Part shown: positions 8,006 through 16,684 of the stretch, piece after piece
Numbering within the stretch: position 1 is the first letter of the stretch
Layout of the letters: each line of letters opens with the position of its first letter
Source of the DNA: Halopseudomonas phragmitis
GTDB lineage: Bacteria; Pseudomonadota; Gammaproteobacteria; Pseudomonadales; Pseudomonadaceae
Direction: 5' to 3'
DNA length: 64,000 bases
NCBI RefSeq assembly: GCF_002056295.1
Contig: NZ_CP020100.1
Coordinates: 1,325,501 to 1,389,500, forward strand
Made by a program: the position numbers and the translations under genes
Notes under the pieces: generated by a model
The model's input: only the letters and a program-made list of their open reading frames with translations
Told to the model about the DNA's origin: nothing
Databases searched by the model: none

Positions 8006-8977
8006 ATGGCTACCCATCCGCTACCCCAACTGCCTTTCGCCAGCCGCAGCATTCTGGCTTCGACCGATTATGCCGAGGCCGAAGCGCTGATCAACAGCAA
8101 TCTCAATGAGCAGCGCAGCGTGCTGCCCAGCCGGGCGCGGGCCCAGGCCGACATTCAGATCACCTTGCAAGCCCTGTCTGAAATCAAGCTGTTCGGTGCC
8201 CATTGGGGCGATGCCGTGACCGTGCGTTCCTCGCCATTGGCCTGTTGGCACGGCATTTTGCCGTTGACCGGCGGCGTCAGTTGTCGTCAGGGTGGCCAGA
8301 GCGCTGGCGCCGGCGAACTGCTGCTGTTTGCCCCCGAACATGAGATCGACATTACCTGGCATGACGACACCCGTGCGGTGGTCATGGCGCTGAACACCGG
8401 TTTGTTGCGCGAGCATTTGGCAAGCCAATATCAGCTAGAGTTGCCGCAGGTGCGCCAGCGGGTGCTGAGCATTGGCCGCGAGCATCCGGCCCTGGCTAGT
8501 CTTGGTCATCTGTTGCAATTGACCGATGCCGAATTGCGTCAGGGCGGCGGCCTGCTGAACTCGGCGTTGGCGCAGCGCCAGTTCCAGTCGCTGTTCTGCG
8601 AGACGCTGCTGCAACTGGTGCCGGAGTTGCAGGCTCTGCCCGAGCGCCAGGTCTTGCCCGGGTTGGTCAAGCGTGCAGTGGATTTCATTCATGCCCATCT
8701 GGATCAACCGCTGGGTATCGATGATCTGGTGCGGATCAGTGGTGCCAGCCGTCGCAGCCTGGAACAGGCTTTCCGCTTCAGCCTGCAGACCAGCCCGATG
8801 CGCTATGTTCTGCACTGCCGGCTTCAGGCGGCCCACCAATGCCTGCGTCAGGCCCATCCCGGTGAGCTGCAACTGGCCGACGTGGCTTTTCGCTTTGGCT
8901 TCTCCCAGCCTAGTCATTTCACCACCGCCTACAAGCAGGCCTTTGGCGAACTACCGTCGCAGACATTGGCGCGTTAG
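8006..8977 (+). CDS. AraC-family transcriptional regulator
   Basis: A 323-residue regulator. The N-terminal two thirds resemble the AraC-binding-like (XylS/FeaR-type) sensory domain. The C-terminal 100 residues (about 220-320) hold the double helix-turn-helix: the first helix pair is around LGIDDLVRISGASRRSLE and the second around LADVAFRFGFSQPSHFTTAY. It starts at ATG 8006 behind a near-perfect AAGGAGGGA site. It lies just downstream of the meta operon and next to the sulfatase/porin block, so either could be its target. An aromatic-acid or catabolite inducer is a guess from the subfamily. The TAG stop lies inside the left end of the MITE-like element. Confidence 0.88.
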   Translation: MATHPLPQLPFASRSILASTDYAEAEALINSNLNEQRSVLPSRARAQADIQITLQALSEIKLFGAHWGDAVTVRSSPLACWHGILPLTGGVSCRQGGQSAGAGELLLFAPEHEIDITWHDDTRAVVMALNTGLLREHLASQYQLELPQVRQRVLSIGREHPALASLGHLLQLTDAELRQGGGLLNSALAQRQFQSLFCETLLQLVPELQALPERQVLPGLVKRAVDFIHAHLDQPLGIDDLVRISGASRRSLEQAFRFSLQTSPMRYVLHCRLQAAHQCLRQAHPGELQLADVAFRFGFSQPSHFTTAYKQAFGELPSQTLAR

Positions 8978-9153
8978 GAAAACACTGATTAAATCAGTTC
9001 CGGTGCTGGCCCAATTGTCGCAGACCTGTTCTGGACACGCCGTGAACCCATCCATGGGGGCTTGACGATGCCCGTCCGGGGCATCGACAGTCCAGAACAG
9101 GTCTGCGCCAACAGGGCTGCAAGGCTTGCGTGCAATTAATCAGTGTTTCCTTA
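8975..9153. mobile_element. MITE-like palindromic element, two-ended, about 180 bp
   Basis: A non-coding element with nested inverted repeats. The outer ends are TAGGAAAACACTGATTAAAT (8975-8994) and the complement of TAAGGAAACACTGATTAAT (9135-9153). An inner pair of perfect 18-base arms lies at 9019-9036 and 9090-9107, and a central hairpin at 9066-9086. It has no open frame of note. A one-ended, inverted relative lies at 34499-34540. The structure resembles a miniature inverted-repeat element moved by an unseen transposase. The left end supplies the stop codon of the AraC-type gene. No target-site duplication is obvious. Confidence 0.65.
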
Positions 9154-9154
9154 G

Positions 9155-9187
9155 ACGACAACACCCGGCCAGGCCGGGTGTTGTCGT
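9155..9187. terminator. 16-bp perfect hairpin, bidirectional terminator-like
   Basis: Stem 9155-9170 and 9172-9187 with a single-base loop. It lies directly after the MITE-like element and 18 bases beyond the 3' end of the minus-strand sulfatase gene. It has no long T-run but is very stable. It would end the sulfatase/porin transcript and possibly the AraC-type transcript. Confidence 0.6.
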
Positions 9188-9205
9188 TAGTGCCGGTCGA
9201 ATTGT

Positions 9206-10873
9206 TTACTTGAAGCAGTACTCGAACAGGCAGGTCTCGAAGCCGTAGCGGATGTTGAATTCGCCTTCCAGCACGTTGTTGCGCTCGACGTAGGCGTCCC
9301 AGTCCTTGAGCAGTTCGGCCAGCTTCTCGGGCTTGGCCTCGGCCAGGTCGTTGCGCTCAGTCGGGTCGTCGGCCAGGTTGAACATCTGCCAGGCGCCCTT
9401 GCCGTAGGGTGAGGTCATCCAACTCAGTTTCCAGTCACCCTTGCGCAGCGCCTTGCGTCCGAACAGTTCCCAGCCGATCGCGCGTTCCGGCAGGCTCTGG
9501 CCCTGCAGCGCCGGCACAATCGAGATGCCCTGCATTGGCTCGACCGGGCGCCCCTTGAACTCGGGAGCTGGATGCTCGACCCCGGCCAGTTCGAGGAAGG
9601 TCGGCATCAGGTCCATCACGTGCATGATCTCGCGGTTGATGCCGCCGGGCTGGCCAACGCTGGCATGACGGATGATCGCCGGCACCTGCACGCCGCCCTG
9701 GGTGGTCAGACCCTTGAAGTACGGCAGCGGGGTCGAACCGACCTGAGCCCACTGGGCACCGTAGTCGATGTAGGAACCCTTTCGGCCCATGTTTTCCAGG
9801 CTGTTGTCGAACGCCTCGTTCATCCACACGTCGTTGCCGGGCAGGCCCAGCGGGCTGTTGCCGTCGGCGCCGTTGTCAGACAGGAAGATGATGAAGGTGT
9901 TGTCGTACTGCCCGGTCTGTTTCAGGTAGTCGAACAGCCGGCCGATGTGATGATCCATGTTGTCGACCATTGCCGCGTAAACTTCCATGCTGCGCGCTTC
10001 GCGGGCTCTTTGCTCGTCGCTGAGTTGATCCCAGCTCGGCAGTACACCCTGCATCGGCAGGTGCGGTTCGATACCGGCATCGATCAGCCCGAGGCGCTGC
10101 ATGTTTGCCAGTCGCTGCTGGCGGATCGCTTCATAGCCGGCGGCATAACGCCCTTCATATTTGTCCAGCCACTCATCTGGGGCATGCAGCGGCCAGTGTG
10201 GTGCGGTATAGGACAGCAGGGCAAAGAACGGCTTGCCGGTTTCCCGGTCGGTTTCGATGTAGTCGATCAGCTTGTTGGTGTGAAACTCGGTGGAGAAGAA
10301 GCCCTTGGGCACTTCGACCTGCTGGCCGTCTTCGCGGTAGATGGCCTTGGGGTCGACGCTGATGATCGCGGTCATGTCGTCGAAATGGCTGGCACCGCCC
10401 TGGACCAGAATGTATGAGCGGTCAAAACCACGGTTTTTCGGGCTCAGTTCTTCAGTGCGGCCCAGGTGCCACTTGCCGGTGGTATAGGTGCTGTAACCGG
10501 CGTCCTGCAGCACTTCGGCCAGATTGGCCACGCGCTGATTTAGATAGCCCTCATAACCAGGCTGGCCCTGCTGGAACGGCTGCATCAGTTCGGCCATGTT
10601 GCCCAGCCCGGCAATATGGCTGTCAGTACCGGACATCATCATGGCCCGGGTTGGCGAGCAGGTCGGCGCAGTGTGGAAGTTGGTCAGACGCAGGCCTTCG
10701 CCAGCCAGAGCATCGAGGTTGGGGGTGTCGATCTCGCCGCCGTAGCTGCCCAGATCGCTGTAGCCCAGATCGTCGGCCATGATGATCAGAAAGTTGGGCC
10801 GTTCGGCGGCGTGGCTGGTGGCACTGATAAGGCCGCAGGTGAGGGCGGCCAGGGCCAGATGCTTGAACTTCAT
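9206..10873 (-). CDS. Arylsulfatase-type sulfatase, exported
   Basis: A 555-residue type I sulfatase that hydrolyses sulfate esters in the periplasm. A signal peptide is visible (about 22 residues, ending SHA-A). The metal-binding start of the fold is MADDLGYSD (D34, D35). The core motif C-S-P-T-R has C72, the residue converted to formylglycine. FLSDNGADG further on supplies additional metal ligands. It resembles Pseudomonas AtsA in length and N-terminal sequence; the natural substrate cannot be read from the sequence. A good AGAGGA site precedes the ATG. The porin gene ends 27 bases upstream on the same strand, so the two are probably one transcript that ends at the 9155-9187 hairpin. The formylglycine-generating enzyme is not in the window. 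Confidence 0.92.
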   Translation of the reverse strand: MKFKHLALAALTCGLISATSHAAERPNFLIIMADDLGYSDLGSYGGEIDTPNLDALAGEGLRLTNFHTAPTCSPTRAMMMSGTDSHIAGLGNMAELMQPFQQGQPGYEGYLNQRVANLAEVLQDAGYSTYTTGKWHLGRTEELSPKNRGFDRSYILVQGGASHFDDMTAIISVDPKAIYREDGQQVEVPKGFFSTEFHTNKLIDYIETDRETGKPFFALLSYTAPHWPLHAPDEWLDKYEGRYAAGYEAIRQQRLANMQRLGLIDAGIEPHLPMQGVLPSWDQLSDEQRAREARSMEVYAAMVDNMDHHIGRLFDYLKQTGQYDNTFIIFLSDNGADGNSPLGLPGNDVWMNEAFDNSLENMGRKGSYIDYGAQWAQVGSTPLPYFKGLTTQGGVQVPAIIRHASVGQPGGINREIMHVMDLMPTFLELAGVEHPAPEFKGRPVEPMQGISIVPALQGQSLPERAIGWELFGRKALRKGDWKLSWMTSPYGKGAWQMFNLADDPTERNDLAEAKPEKLAELLKDWDAYVERNNVLEGEFNIRYGFETCLFEYCFK

Positions 10874-10900
10874 CGAGGTGTCCTCTCTTGTTGTTGTGAC

Positions 10901-12313
10901 TCAGAAACGGAATGAACTGCGCAGGGCAACGAACTGGGTGCTTTGCCCGCCGGCGCTGCGGACCACGCTGCCGGCCTTGAAGTACTGGTAGTCCAGGTCC
11001 AGGGTCAGGTTGGCGGTCGGGGTCCAGCGGGCGTTGAGTCGGTAGTTGGTGCCAATGTCGCGACCGCCGACGGCGGTGCTGCCCGGGACTACCTGCATAC
11101 CGGGCAGGTAGATGGCGTCGGCACTGCTCTGGCGCCAGTGCTTGAAGATCGCCGGCTCTATACGCAGGTCGTGGCGGGGCGAGAAGGCCAGCATCGGGCC
11201 GGCCAGCAGCAGGTTGGCCGGATTGGTCAGGCCCGCCTCGCCATACACGCCGCCACGCGGGAAGTGCGGATCGAAGGTCTCGGCGCGGCCGTCAGTGGGG
11301 TCATCATCACCGGAAGACAGATCGAGCCGCATCGCCAGACGCGGCTTCCAGGCCTGGTCGAAGGTGTAGCCCGACTCGCTCCAGATCCCCCAGGCGCGGA
11401 TCGACTGACCGGCGAAGTGGCCGCGTTGATGCATGAAATCCCAGCTCCAGTCGTAGCCGTCATGCCGACCGAACAGCCGGGTACCGAGGGTATAGCGCTT
11501 TTCCCGGCCAAGCGTGCCGAACAGTGGCCGCTGCTTGCGTTCCAGACCCATGGCGTACAGGTCGATGCCGGTAACCTGGGCTTGCGGCAGGCTGGCGTAG
11601 AGGCCGTAGAAACGGGTGTTGTTGTCGGACTTGTCATCGAAGTTGCCATCTTCGTGGCGCACGGTGCGCATGGCAAAGGCGTCCAGTGTGCGACCACCCT
11701 GACCGTTCAGGGTCAGGCGCAGGCCGTCGAAGGTCTGGCGGATATTCGGGGTTTCGGCGTAAGTCACCAGCGCGTGCACGCCATAGGCCATTTCCTGGCG
11801 TCCGGCGCGAATCCGCAGGCGCTGCTGGCCCAGATCGAGGTTGCTTTCAACGAAGGCCTGATGAATGTCGTTACGACTTTCATCGCGCGGGTTTTGCAGT
11901 TCCTTGCCCCAACTGCGGGTGTTTTCCAGTTGTACGAAGGCGCGCAGGCGGTCATCCAGCAGGTGCAGGTCAGCATGCAGCTGGGCGCGTTGTTGCAGGT
12001 AATTGTCCTTGTGCACCGGGGTCAGGCCGAACAGCGGCTGGCGCACATTGTCGGCCCGGTAGCGCAGCTCGCCGCCCAGTTGCAGCCAGGCCGAGTCGCT
12101 CAGGCGGTGGTAACGGTAGTTGTCGAACCAGTCGGTACGTTTGGCCGGGTCGTCGAGGAAGCGGTAATCCTCCAGCCAGCGCGGCAGGCCGGGGCGTAGC
12201 GGCCGGCTCTGCTCCAGCGGGTTAGCGCCTGGCGCCTGGGCCTGGGCCGGCGGGCTCACGGCGCCAGCTACCAGCAGGGCAGGGATGGACAGGGCAGTAA
12301 TCAAGGTACGCAT
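10901..12313 (-). CDS. Outer-membrane channel of the alginate-export (AlgE-like) family
   Basis: A 470-residue beta-barrel protein. The N-terminus is a signal peptide (LITALSIPALLVAGAV, cleavage after AQA). The rest alternates polar and hydrophobic residues with many Tyr, Trp and Arg strands, and the chain ends in Phe (FRF), the outer-membrane insertion signal. Strands such as LQLGGELRYRAD and LRIRAGRQEMAYG fit the alginate_exp barrel family. That family includes substrate-uptake channels as well as the alginate exporter; no alginate synthesis genes are nearby. It is followed after 27 bases by the sulfatase gene, so it probably admits the sulfated substrate or exports its product. It is divergent from the acyl-CoA ligase gene. 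Confidence 0.82.
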   Translation of the reverse strand: MRTLITALSIPALLVAGAVSPPAQAQAPGANPLEQSRPLRPGLPRWLEDYRFLDDPAKRTDWFDNYRYHRLSDSAWLQLGGELRYRADNVRQPLFGLTPVHKDNYLQQRAQLHADLHLLDDRLRAFVQLENTRSWGKELQNPRDESRNDIHQAFVESNLDLGQQRLRIRAGRQEMAYGVHALVTYAETPNIRQTFDGLRLTLNGQGGRTLDAFAMRTVRHEDGNFDDKSDNNTRFYGLYASLPQAQVTGIDLYAMGLERKQRPLFGTLGREKRYTLGTRLFGRHDGYDWSWDFMHQRGHFAGQSIRAWGIWSESGYTFDQAWKPRLAMRLDLSSGDDDPTDGRAETFDPHFPRGGVYGEAGLTNPANLLLAGPMLAFSPRHDLRIEPAIFKHWRQSSADAIYLPGMQVVPGSTAVGGRDIGTNYRLNARWTPTANLTLDLDYQYFKAGSVVRSAGGQSTQFVALRSSFRF

Positions 12314-12525
12314 GTGCTTGTGGTCCCATCATTGTTGTTATCGGGACCTTGAGTATCCTGCGTGGACTGAGCCGGCGTTATCGCCAGTGCGCAGTTACTT
12401 GCGACGCTGCGCAACAAGCTGCGCTATGGCAGCTCATATCCGCGGTCGATATGGCTTCTCGACGAGACATGGGCGCGCTACTTTCGGGCATATACAAGAA
12501 CAACATCACTCCATGGAGGCGTGTC
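12314..12525. promoter_or_regulatory. Divergent intergenic region between the porin/sulfatase and ligase genes
   Basis: This 212-base space must hold the promoters for both directions. I see no convincing -35/-10 pair or operator. An in-frame extension of the ligase gene crosses it (from 12349) but has no ribosome-binding site and reads poorly. GGAGG at 12514-12518 serves the GTG at 12526. Confidence 0.4.
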
Positions 12526-14217
12526 GTGAGCTCAGAACTGCGCTGGTTGAATGCCTATCCCGATAGTGTGCGCTGGGACGCGCCGTTGCCACAGCGCAGC
12601 GTCGATGCGCTACTGGCCGAGGCGGTAGCGGCTTATGCCGAACGCCCGGCGCTCGACTTTCTCGGCAGCAAGCTCAGCTATGCCGAGCTGGACCAACTGA
12701 TCCAGCGGGCCGCCTGTGGGTTGCAGCGCCTGGGCGTCGGCCCCGGCGTGCATGTGGGGCTGTATCTGCCCAACTGCCCGCATTACTTCATTAGTTTCTT
12801 TGCCGTGTTGCGGGCCGGCGGCACGGTAGTCAACTATTCGCCGCTGGATGCCGAGCGTACTCTGGCGCACAAGATCGAGGACAGTCAGACCGACATCATG
12901 GTCACCCTGGATCTGGCCGCGTTCTACCCGAAAATGGCTGCGCTGCTAACCAGCAGCCGTCTGCGCGCTTTGGTGGTGGGCCAACTGACCGAATTCAATA
13001 CGGCGGTTGAGCCGGCGGTCGCGGCCCAGTTGGGGCCGTCTGCCGAGGTGACCTATGGCACCGATTGTCAGCGCTTCACCGCCCTGCTGGATAACCACGG
13101 CGAGCTCAAGGCCCATCCGCTGGATGATCCGAAAACCGTGTTGGCGGTGCTGCAATATACCGGTGGCACCACCGGTCTGCCCAAGGGCGCTATGCTGACC
13201 CACGGCAATATCAGCAGTTCCTGCGCGCAATTGCGCGAGATTCTCGCCAGCTATCTGCAGCCGGGCCAGGAGCGGGTGCTGGCGGTGCTACCGCCATTCC
13301 ATATCTATGCGCTGATGATCAACATGGTGTTCAGTCTGCACCTGGGGGCCGAGATCTACCTGCATCCGCGCTTCGATGCCGAGACGGTCCTGCGCGAGAT
13401 CGACCGCAATCGCATCACCACCTTCCCCGGGGTGCCGACCATGTTCATCGGTCTGCTGGCCCATCCGCTGACCGCTGAGCTGGATCTGACCTCGCTGAAG
13501 ATGTGCAACTCCGGCGGTGCGCCGCTGCCGCTGGATGTCCAGCAGCGTTACCAGCAGGTCGCCGGTTGCGCTCTGCGTGAGGGTTGGGGCATGACCGAAA
13601 CCACCACCACCGGGACTTTTACGCCCAAGGATGCCGAGCCGCATCCGGGCTCCTGTGGTTTGCCGGTGCCGGGCTGCCGGATCAGGATTTTGCCGCTGGA
13701 TGGCAGCGATCGTGAGCTGGCACCGGGTGAGCGCGGCGAGGTATGCATCAGTGGTCCGAACATCACCGCTGGCTACTGGAAACGGGCCGACGCCAGCGCC
13801 GAGGCCATGACCGCCGATGGCTTTTTACGGACCGGAGATGTCGGCTATATGGATGCCGACGGCTGGGTGTATATCGTCGACCGCACCAAGGACATGATTC
13901 TGTGCAGTGGCTATAACGTCTACCCGCGGGTGATCGAGGAAGCCATCTACGAACATCCGGCAGTCGAGGAGGTTTCGGTGATCGGTATCGACGATCCCTA
14001 TCGCGGTCAGGCACCCAAGGCCTTTATAAAGCTCAAGGCTGGTGCCGAGGCATTCGACTTCGCCACGCTGCAGGCGTTTCTTGAGTCGCGTCTGGGCAAG
14101 CATGAACGGCTGGCGGCCATGGAGATTCGCGAAGCGTTGCCCAAGACCCCGGTGGGCAAGCTGTCGAAGAAGGAACTGGTCGACGAGGAGCGCCAGCGCA
14201 GTCAGGCTTGCGCCTGA
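12526..14217 (+). CDS. AMP-forming acyl-CoA synthetase (FadD-like)
   Basis: This adenylate-forming ligase activates a carboxylic acid to its CoA thioester with ATP. It has 563 residues when started at GTG 12526, which has GGAGG eight bases upstream; starts further up lack a site. Motifs: the phosphate loop YTGGTTGLPKG from residue 211, GWGMTET around 350, RTGDVGY from about 435 followed by GWVYIVDRTKD, and the C-terminal lysine K545 in PVGKLSKK. Length and motifs fit long- or medium-chain fatty acid ligases, but aryl-acid ligases share them. It is divergent from the porin/sulfatase pair, suggesting a shared catabolic role: desulfated product activated to CoA. The substrate is unknown. Confidence 0.88.
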   Translation: MSSELRWLNAYPDSVRWDAPLPQRSVDALLAEAVAAYAERPALDFLGSKLSYAELDQLIQRAACGLQRLGVGPGVHVGLYLPNCPHYFISFFAVLRAGGTVVNYSPLDAERTLAHKIEDSQTDIMVTLDLAAFYPKMAALLTSSRLRALVVGQLTEFNTAVEPAVAAQLGPSAEVTYGTDCQRFTALLDNHGELKAHPLDDPKTVLAVLQYTGGTTGLPKGAMLTHGNISSSCAQLREILASYLQPGQERVLAVLPPFHIYALMINMVFSLHLGAEIYLHPRFDAETVLREIDRNRITTFPGVPTMFIGLLAHPLTAELDLTSLKMCNSGGAPLPLDVQQRYQQVAGCALREGWGMTETTTTGTFTPKDAEPHPGSCGLPVPGCRIRILPLDGSDRELAPGERGEVCISGPNITAGYWKRADASAEAMTADGFLRTGDVGYMDADGWVYIVDRTKDMILCSGYNVYPRVIEEAIYEHPAVEEVSVIGIDDPYRGQAPKAFIKLKAGAEAFDFATLQAFLESRLGKHERLAAMEIREALPKTPVGKLSKKELVDEERQRSQACA

Positions 14218-14323
14218 GCGCCCGGCCTTGCGTCAGCGCGCAAGATTTGCTGACGCCGGGCTGGACGCAGAGCCGTTGACCGGCGACCATGCCTGCAAAC
14301 AATAACCCACAGGCATTCGGTTG

Positions 14324-16684
14324 ATGGCTCATTCCAGCTGGTCACGCTCACTGGCCCCGATGCTGGCACTGTTGCTGCTGGGGCTGGCGATTGCCGGCTG
14401 GTGGTGGACCCAGAGCCCACGGTCGCCGGTAACGGTGTCCCAGCCCGAATCGGTGCCGGCCGACCCGGCCGCGGCTAACCCGACACCCTTGACCGCCGAG
14501 TTCGTCGGTAGCCAAACGTGCGCCAACTGTCACACCGAGCAGCACAGCGCCTGGCAGGCGTCCCAGCATGCCCATGCGATGGCCCACGCCAGCGTCGAGA
14601 CGGTGCTCGGCAATTTCAACGATCAGCATTTCGACTATGCCGGTGTGCGCTCGCGCTTCAGTCAGCGTGACGGCCGTTTTTTCGTCAACACCGATGGTCC
14701 CGACGGCAGTCTGAGCGAGTTCGAGGTGCTCTATACCTTTGGCCTGGAGCCGTTGCAGCAGTATCTGGTCGATCTTGGCGCTGGCCGCTTGCAGGCGCTG
14801 TCGATTGCCTGGGACACGCGCCCGGCAGAGCAGGGCGGGCAGCGCTGGTTCCACATCTATCCGGATGAGGCGATCAGCCATCGTGACCCGCTGCACTGGA
14901 CCCGGCCGAGCCAGAACTGGAACTTCATGTGCGCCGACTGCCATGTCACCGACTTTCGCAAGCAGTACGATGCCCAGAGCGACAGTTTCGCCAGCACCTG
15001 GGCCGAACTCGGGGTCGGCTGCGAGGCCTGCCATGGTCCCGGCAGCGCGCATCTGGCCTGGGCCGCTGGCGAACTGGAACATCAGGATCAGGGGTTGCTG
15101 CGCCAGTTCAGCGAGCGCCGCGACATGCACTGGCTGTATGAGCTGGAACGGGTCACTGCGCGGCGCAGTGTGGTGCCGGGCGAGCGCACTGAACAGGCAG
15201 TCTGTGCCCAGTGTCACAGCATGCGCAGCCAGGTGGCCGAAGGTTTTCAGCATGGCGGGTCACTGCTCGATCACTACCGCCCGGAGCTTTTGCGCGATCC
15301 GCTCTATCATGCCGACGGCCAGCAACGTGAAGAGGTCTTCATCAGCACCTCCTTTGCCCAGAGCCGGATGCATGCGGCCGGGGTCACCTGCAGCGATTGC
15401 CACGAGCCACACAGCCAGCGTCTGCGCGCCGATGGCAACGCACTGTGTGCTACCTGCCACAGCCCCAGGCATTTCGATCAGCCCAGTCATCATTTTCATT
15501 CGCCCGGCTCACCCGGTGCCCAGTGTGTCAACTGCCATATGCCGCAAACCACTTACATGGTCATCGACCCGCGGCGCGATCACCAATTGAGTGTGCCGCG
15601 TCCGGACCTGACCCTGGCGCTCGGCACGCCGAATGCCTGCAGTGGCTGTCATAGCGATCAGACGCCGGACTGGGCCGCGCAACATATTGAAAACTGGTTC
15701 CCCTCCGGCCAGTGGCGTCAGGCCCATTTCGCCAGCGCGTTCGCCGCTGCCGACGCCGGTGATCCGGCGGCCCAGACTGATTTACAGGCCTTGGTGCGAG
15801 ATCCGGCGCTGGCCCCGGTGGTGCGCGCCAGTGCTACCCGGCGTCTGCTTCCCGGCACAGACCCGCAGGCCTGGACCCTGCTGGCAGAGCAACTGCGCAG
15901 TGATGATCCGCTGCTGCGCCAGGGCGCGCTGGAAGCGTTCGAAAATGCGCCGCAGGAGCCGCGTCAGCAGTGGTTGCCAGCGTTGCTGGAAGACCCACAA
16001 CGTAGCCTGCGGGCCAGTGCCGCCAGGCTGCTGGCCGATGTGTTCTTGCCCGCGGTCGGGCAGCCGGCTTTCGCTCGGGCGCTGGCGGAGTACGAGGCTG
16101 AACTGGCACTGCATGCTGACCGGGCCGACTATTTGAACCAGTTCGGCCTGCTGCGTCTGCGCCAGGGCCGCGCCGGTGAGGCTGAGCAGTACTGGGATCA
16201 GGCGCTGCGCCGTGATCCGCAGCATAGTGCCAGCCGCCTCAATCTGGCCGACCTGTTACGGGCTCAGGGCCGTGAGCTGGCGGTTGACCGGTTGCTGCGT
16301 GATGGGCTGCTGGCGCAGCCGCAAGAGGGGCTGCTGCATTATGCGTTGGGGCTGTCGCTGGTTCGTCAGCAGCGTAGCGATGAAGCTATCGCCGCGCTAC
16401 GCCAGGCCTATCGGTTGCGCCCTGAGGATCCACGCATGGGGTATGTGCTGGCCGTAGCACTGGAGCCGCAGCGTCCCGAGGAGGCCTTGAGCTTGTTGGC
16501 GCAGGCCAGCGAACGTCACCCGTTCGACCGCAACCTGCTGTGGGCCGGGGCCAGCTTCAGCGTCAGGCACCAACAGCTGGCGGCTGCCCGTGACTATGCC
16601 GAGCGGCTTTTGGCGCTGGAGCCGGAACACCCGGGGGCCCGGCAATTGCTGCGGCAACTGCCGGCGCAGGACTCAGGCCGATAG
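14324..16684 (+). CDS. Membrane-anchored octaheme cytochrome c with HEAT/TPR-like repeats
   Basis: A 786-residue multihaem protein. An N-terminal hydrophobic segment (about residues 12-28) acts as membrane anchor or uncleaved signal. The next 440 residues contain eight CXXCH haem-c sites, starting at residues 66, 203, 233, 294, 356, 375, 401 and 439. The order and the histidine-rich spacers resemble the NrfA/OTR/cytochrome c554 superfamily. After residue 460 there are HEAT-like helices, then about five TPR-like repeats to the C-terminus. It should lie in the periplasm and move electrons. The TPR part suggests docking to a partner. Neither an obvious catalytic CXXCK site nor an adjacent quinol oxidase gene is present. 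ATG 14324 is chosen over the TTG one codon earlier. Its tail overlaps the convergent chemoreceptor gene by 12 bases. The substrate is unknown. Confidence 0.85.
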   Translation: MAHSSWSRSLAPMLALLLLGLAIAGWWWTQSPRSPVTVSQPESVPADPAAANPTPLTAEFVGSQTCANCHTEQHSAWQASQHAHAMAHASVETVLGNFNDQHFDYAGVRSRFSQRDGRFFVNTDGPDGSLSEFEVLYTFGLEPLQQYLVDLGAGRLQALSIAWDTRPAEQGGQRWFHIYPDEAISHRDPLHWTRPSQNWNFMCADCHVTDFRKQYDAQSDSFASTWAELGVGCEACHGPGSAHLAWAAGELEHQDQGLLRQFSERRDMHWLYELERVTARRSVVPGERTEQAVCAQCHSMRSQVAEGFQHGGSLLDHYRPELLRDPLYHADGQQREEVFISTSFAQSRMHAAGVTCSDCHEPHSQRLRADGNALCATCHSPRHFDQPSHHFHSPGSPGAQCVNCHMPQTTYMVIDPRRDHQLSVPRPDLTLALGTPNACSGCHSDQTPDWAAQHIENWFPSGQWRQAHFASAFAAADAGDPAAQTDLQALVRDPALAPVVRASATRRLLPGTDPQAWTLLAEQLRSDDPLLRQGALEAFENAPQEPRQQWLPALLEDPQRSLRASAARLLADVFLPAVGQPAFARALAEYEAELALHADRADYLNQFGLLRLRQGRAGEAEQYWDQALRRDPQHSASRLNLADLLRAQGRELAVDRLLRDGLLAQPQEGLLHYALGLSLVRQQRSDEAIAALRQAYRLRPEDPRMGYVLAVALEPQRPEEALSLLAQASERHPFDRNLLWAGASFSVRHQQLAAARDYAERLLALEPEHPGARQLLRQLPAQDSGR

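Noticed and set aside
9572-10417. Plus-strand frame of 281 codons inside the sulfatase gene
   Set aside because: Shadow of the sulfatase, whose signal peptide and CSPTR motif establish the real frame.
10943-12199. Plus-strand frame of 418 codons opposite the porin
   Set aside because: Val/Ala/Gly-rich shadow without domain or start signal; the porin has a signal peptide and terminal Phe.
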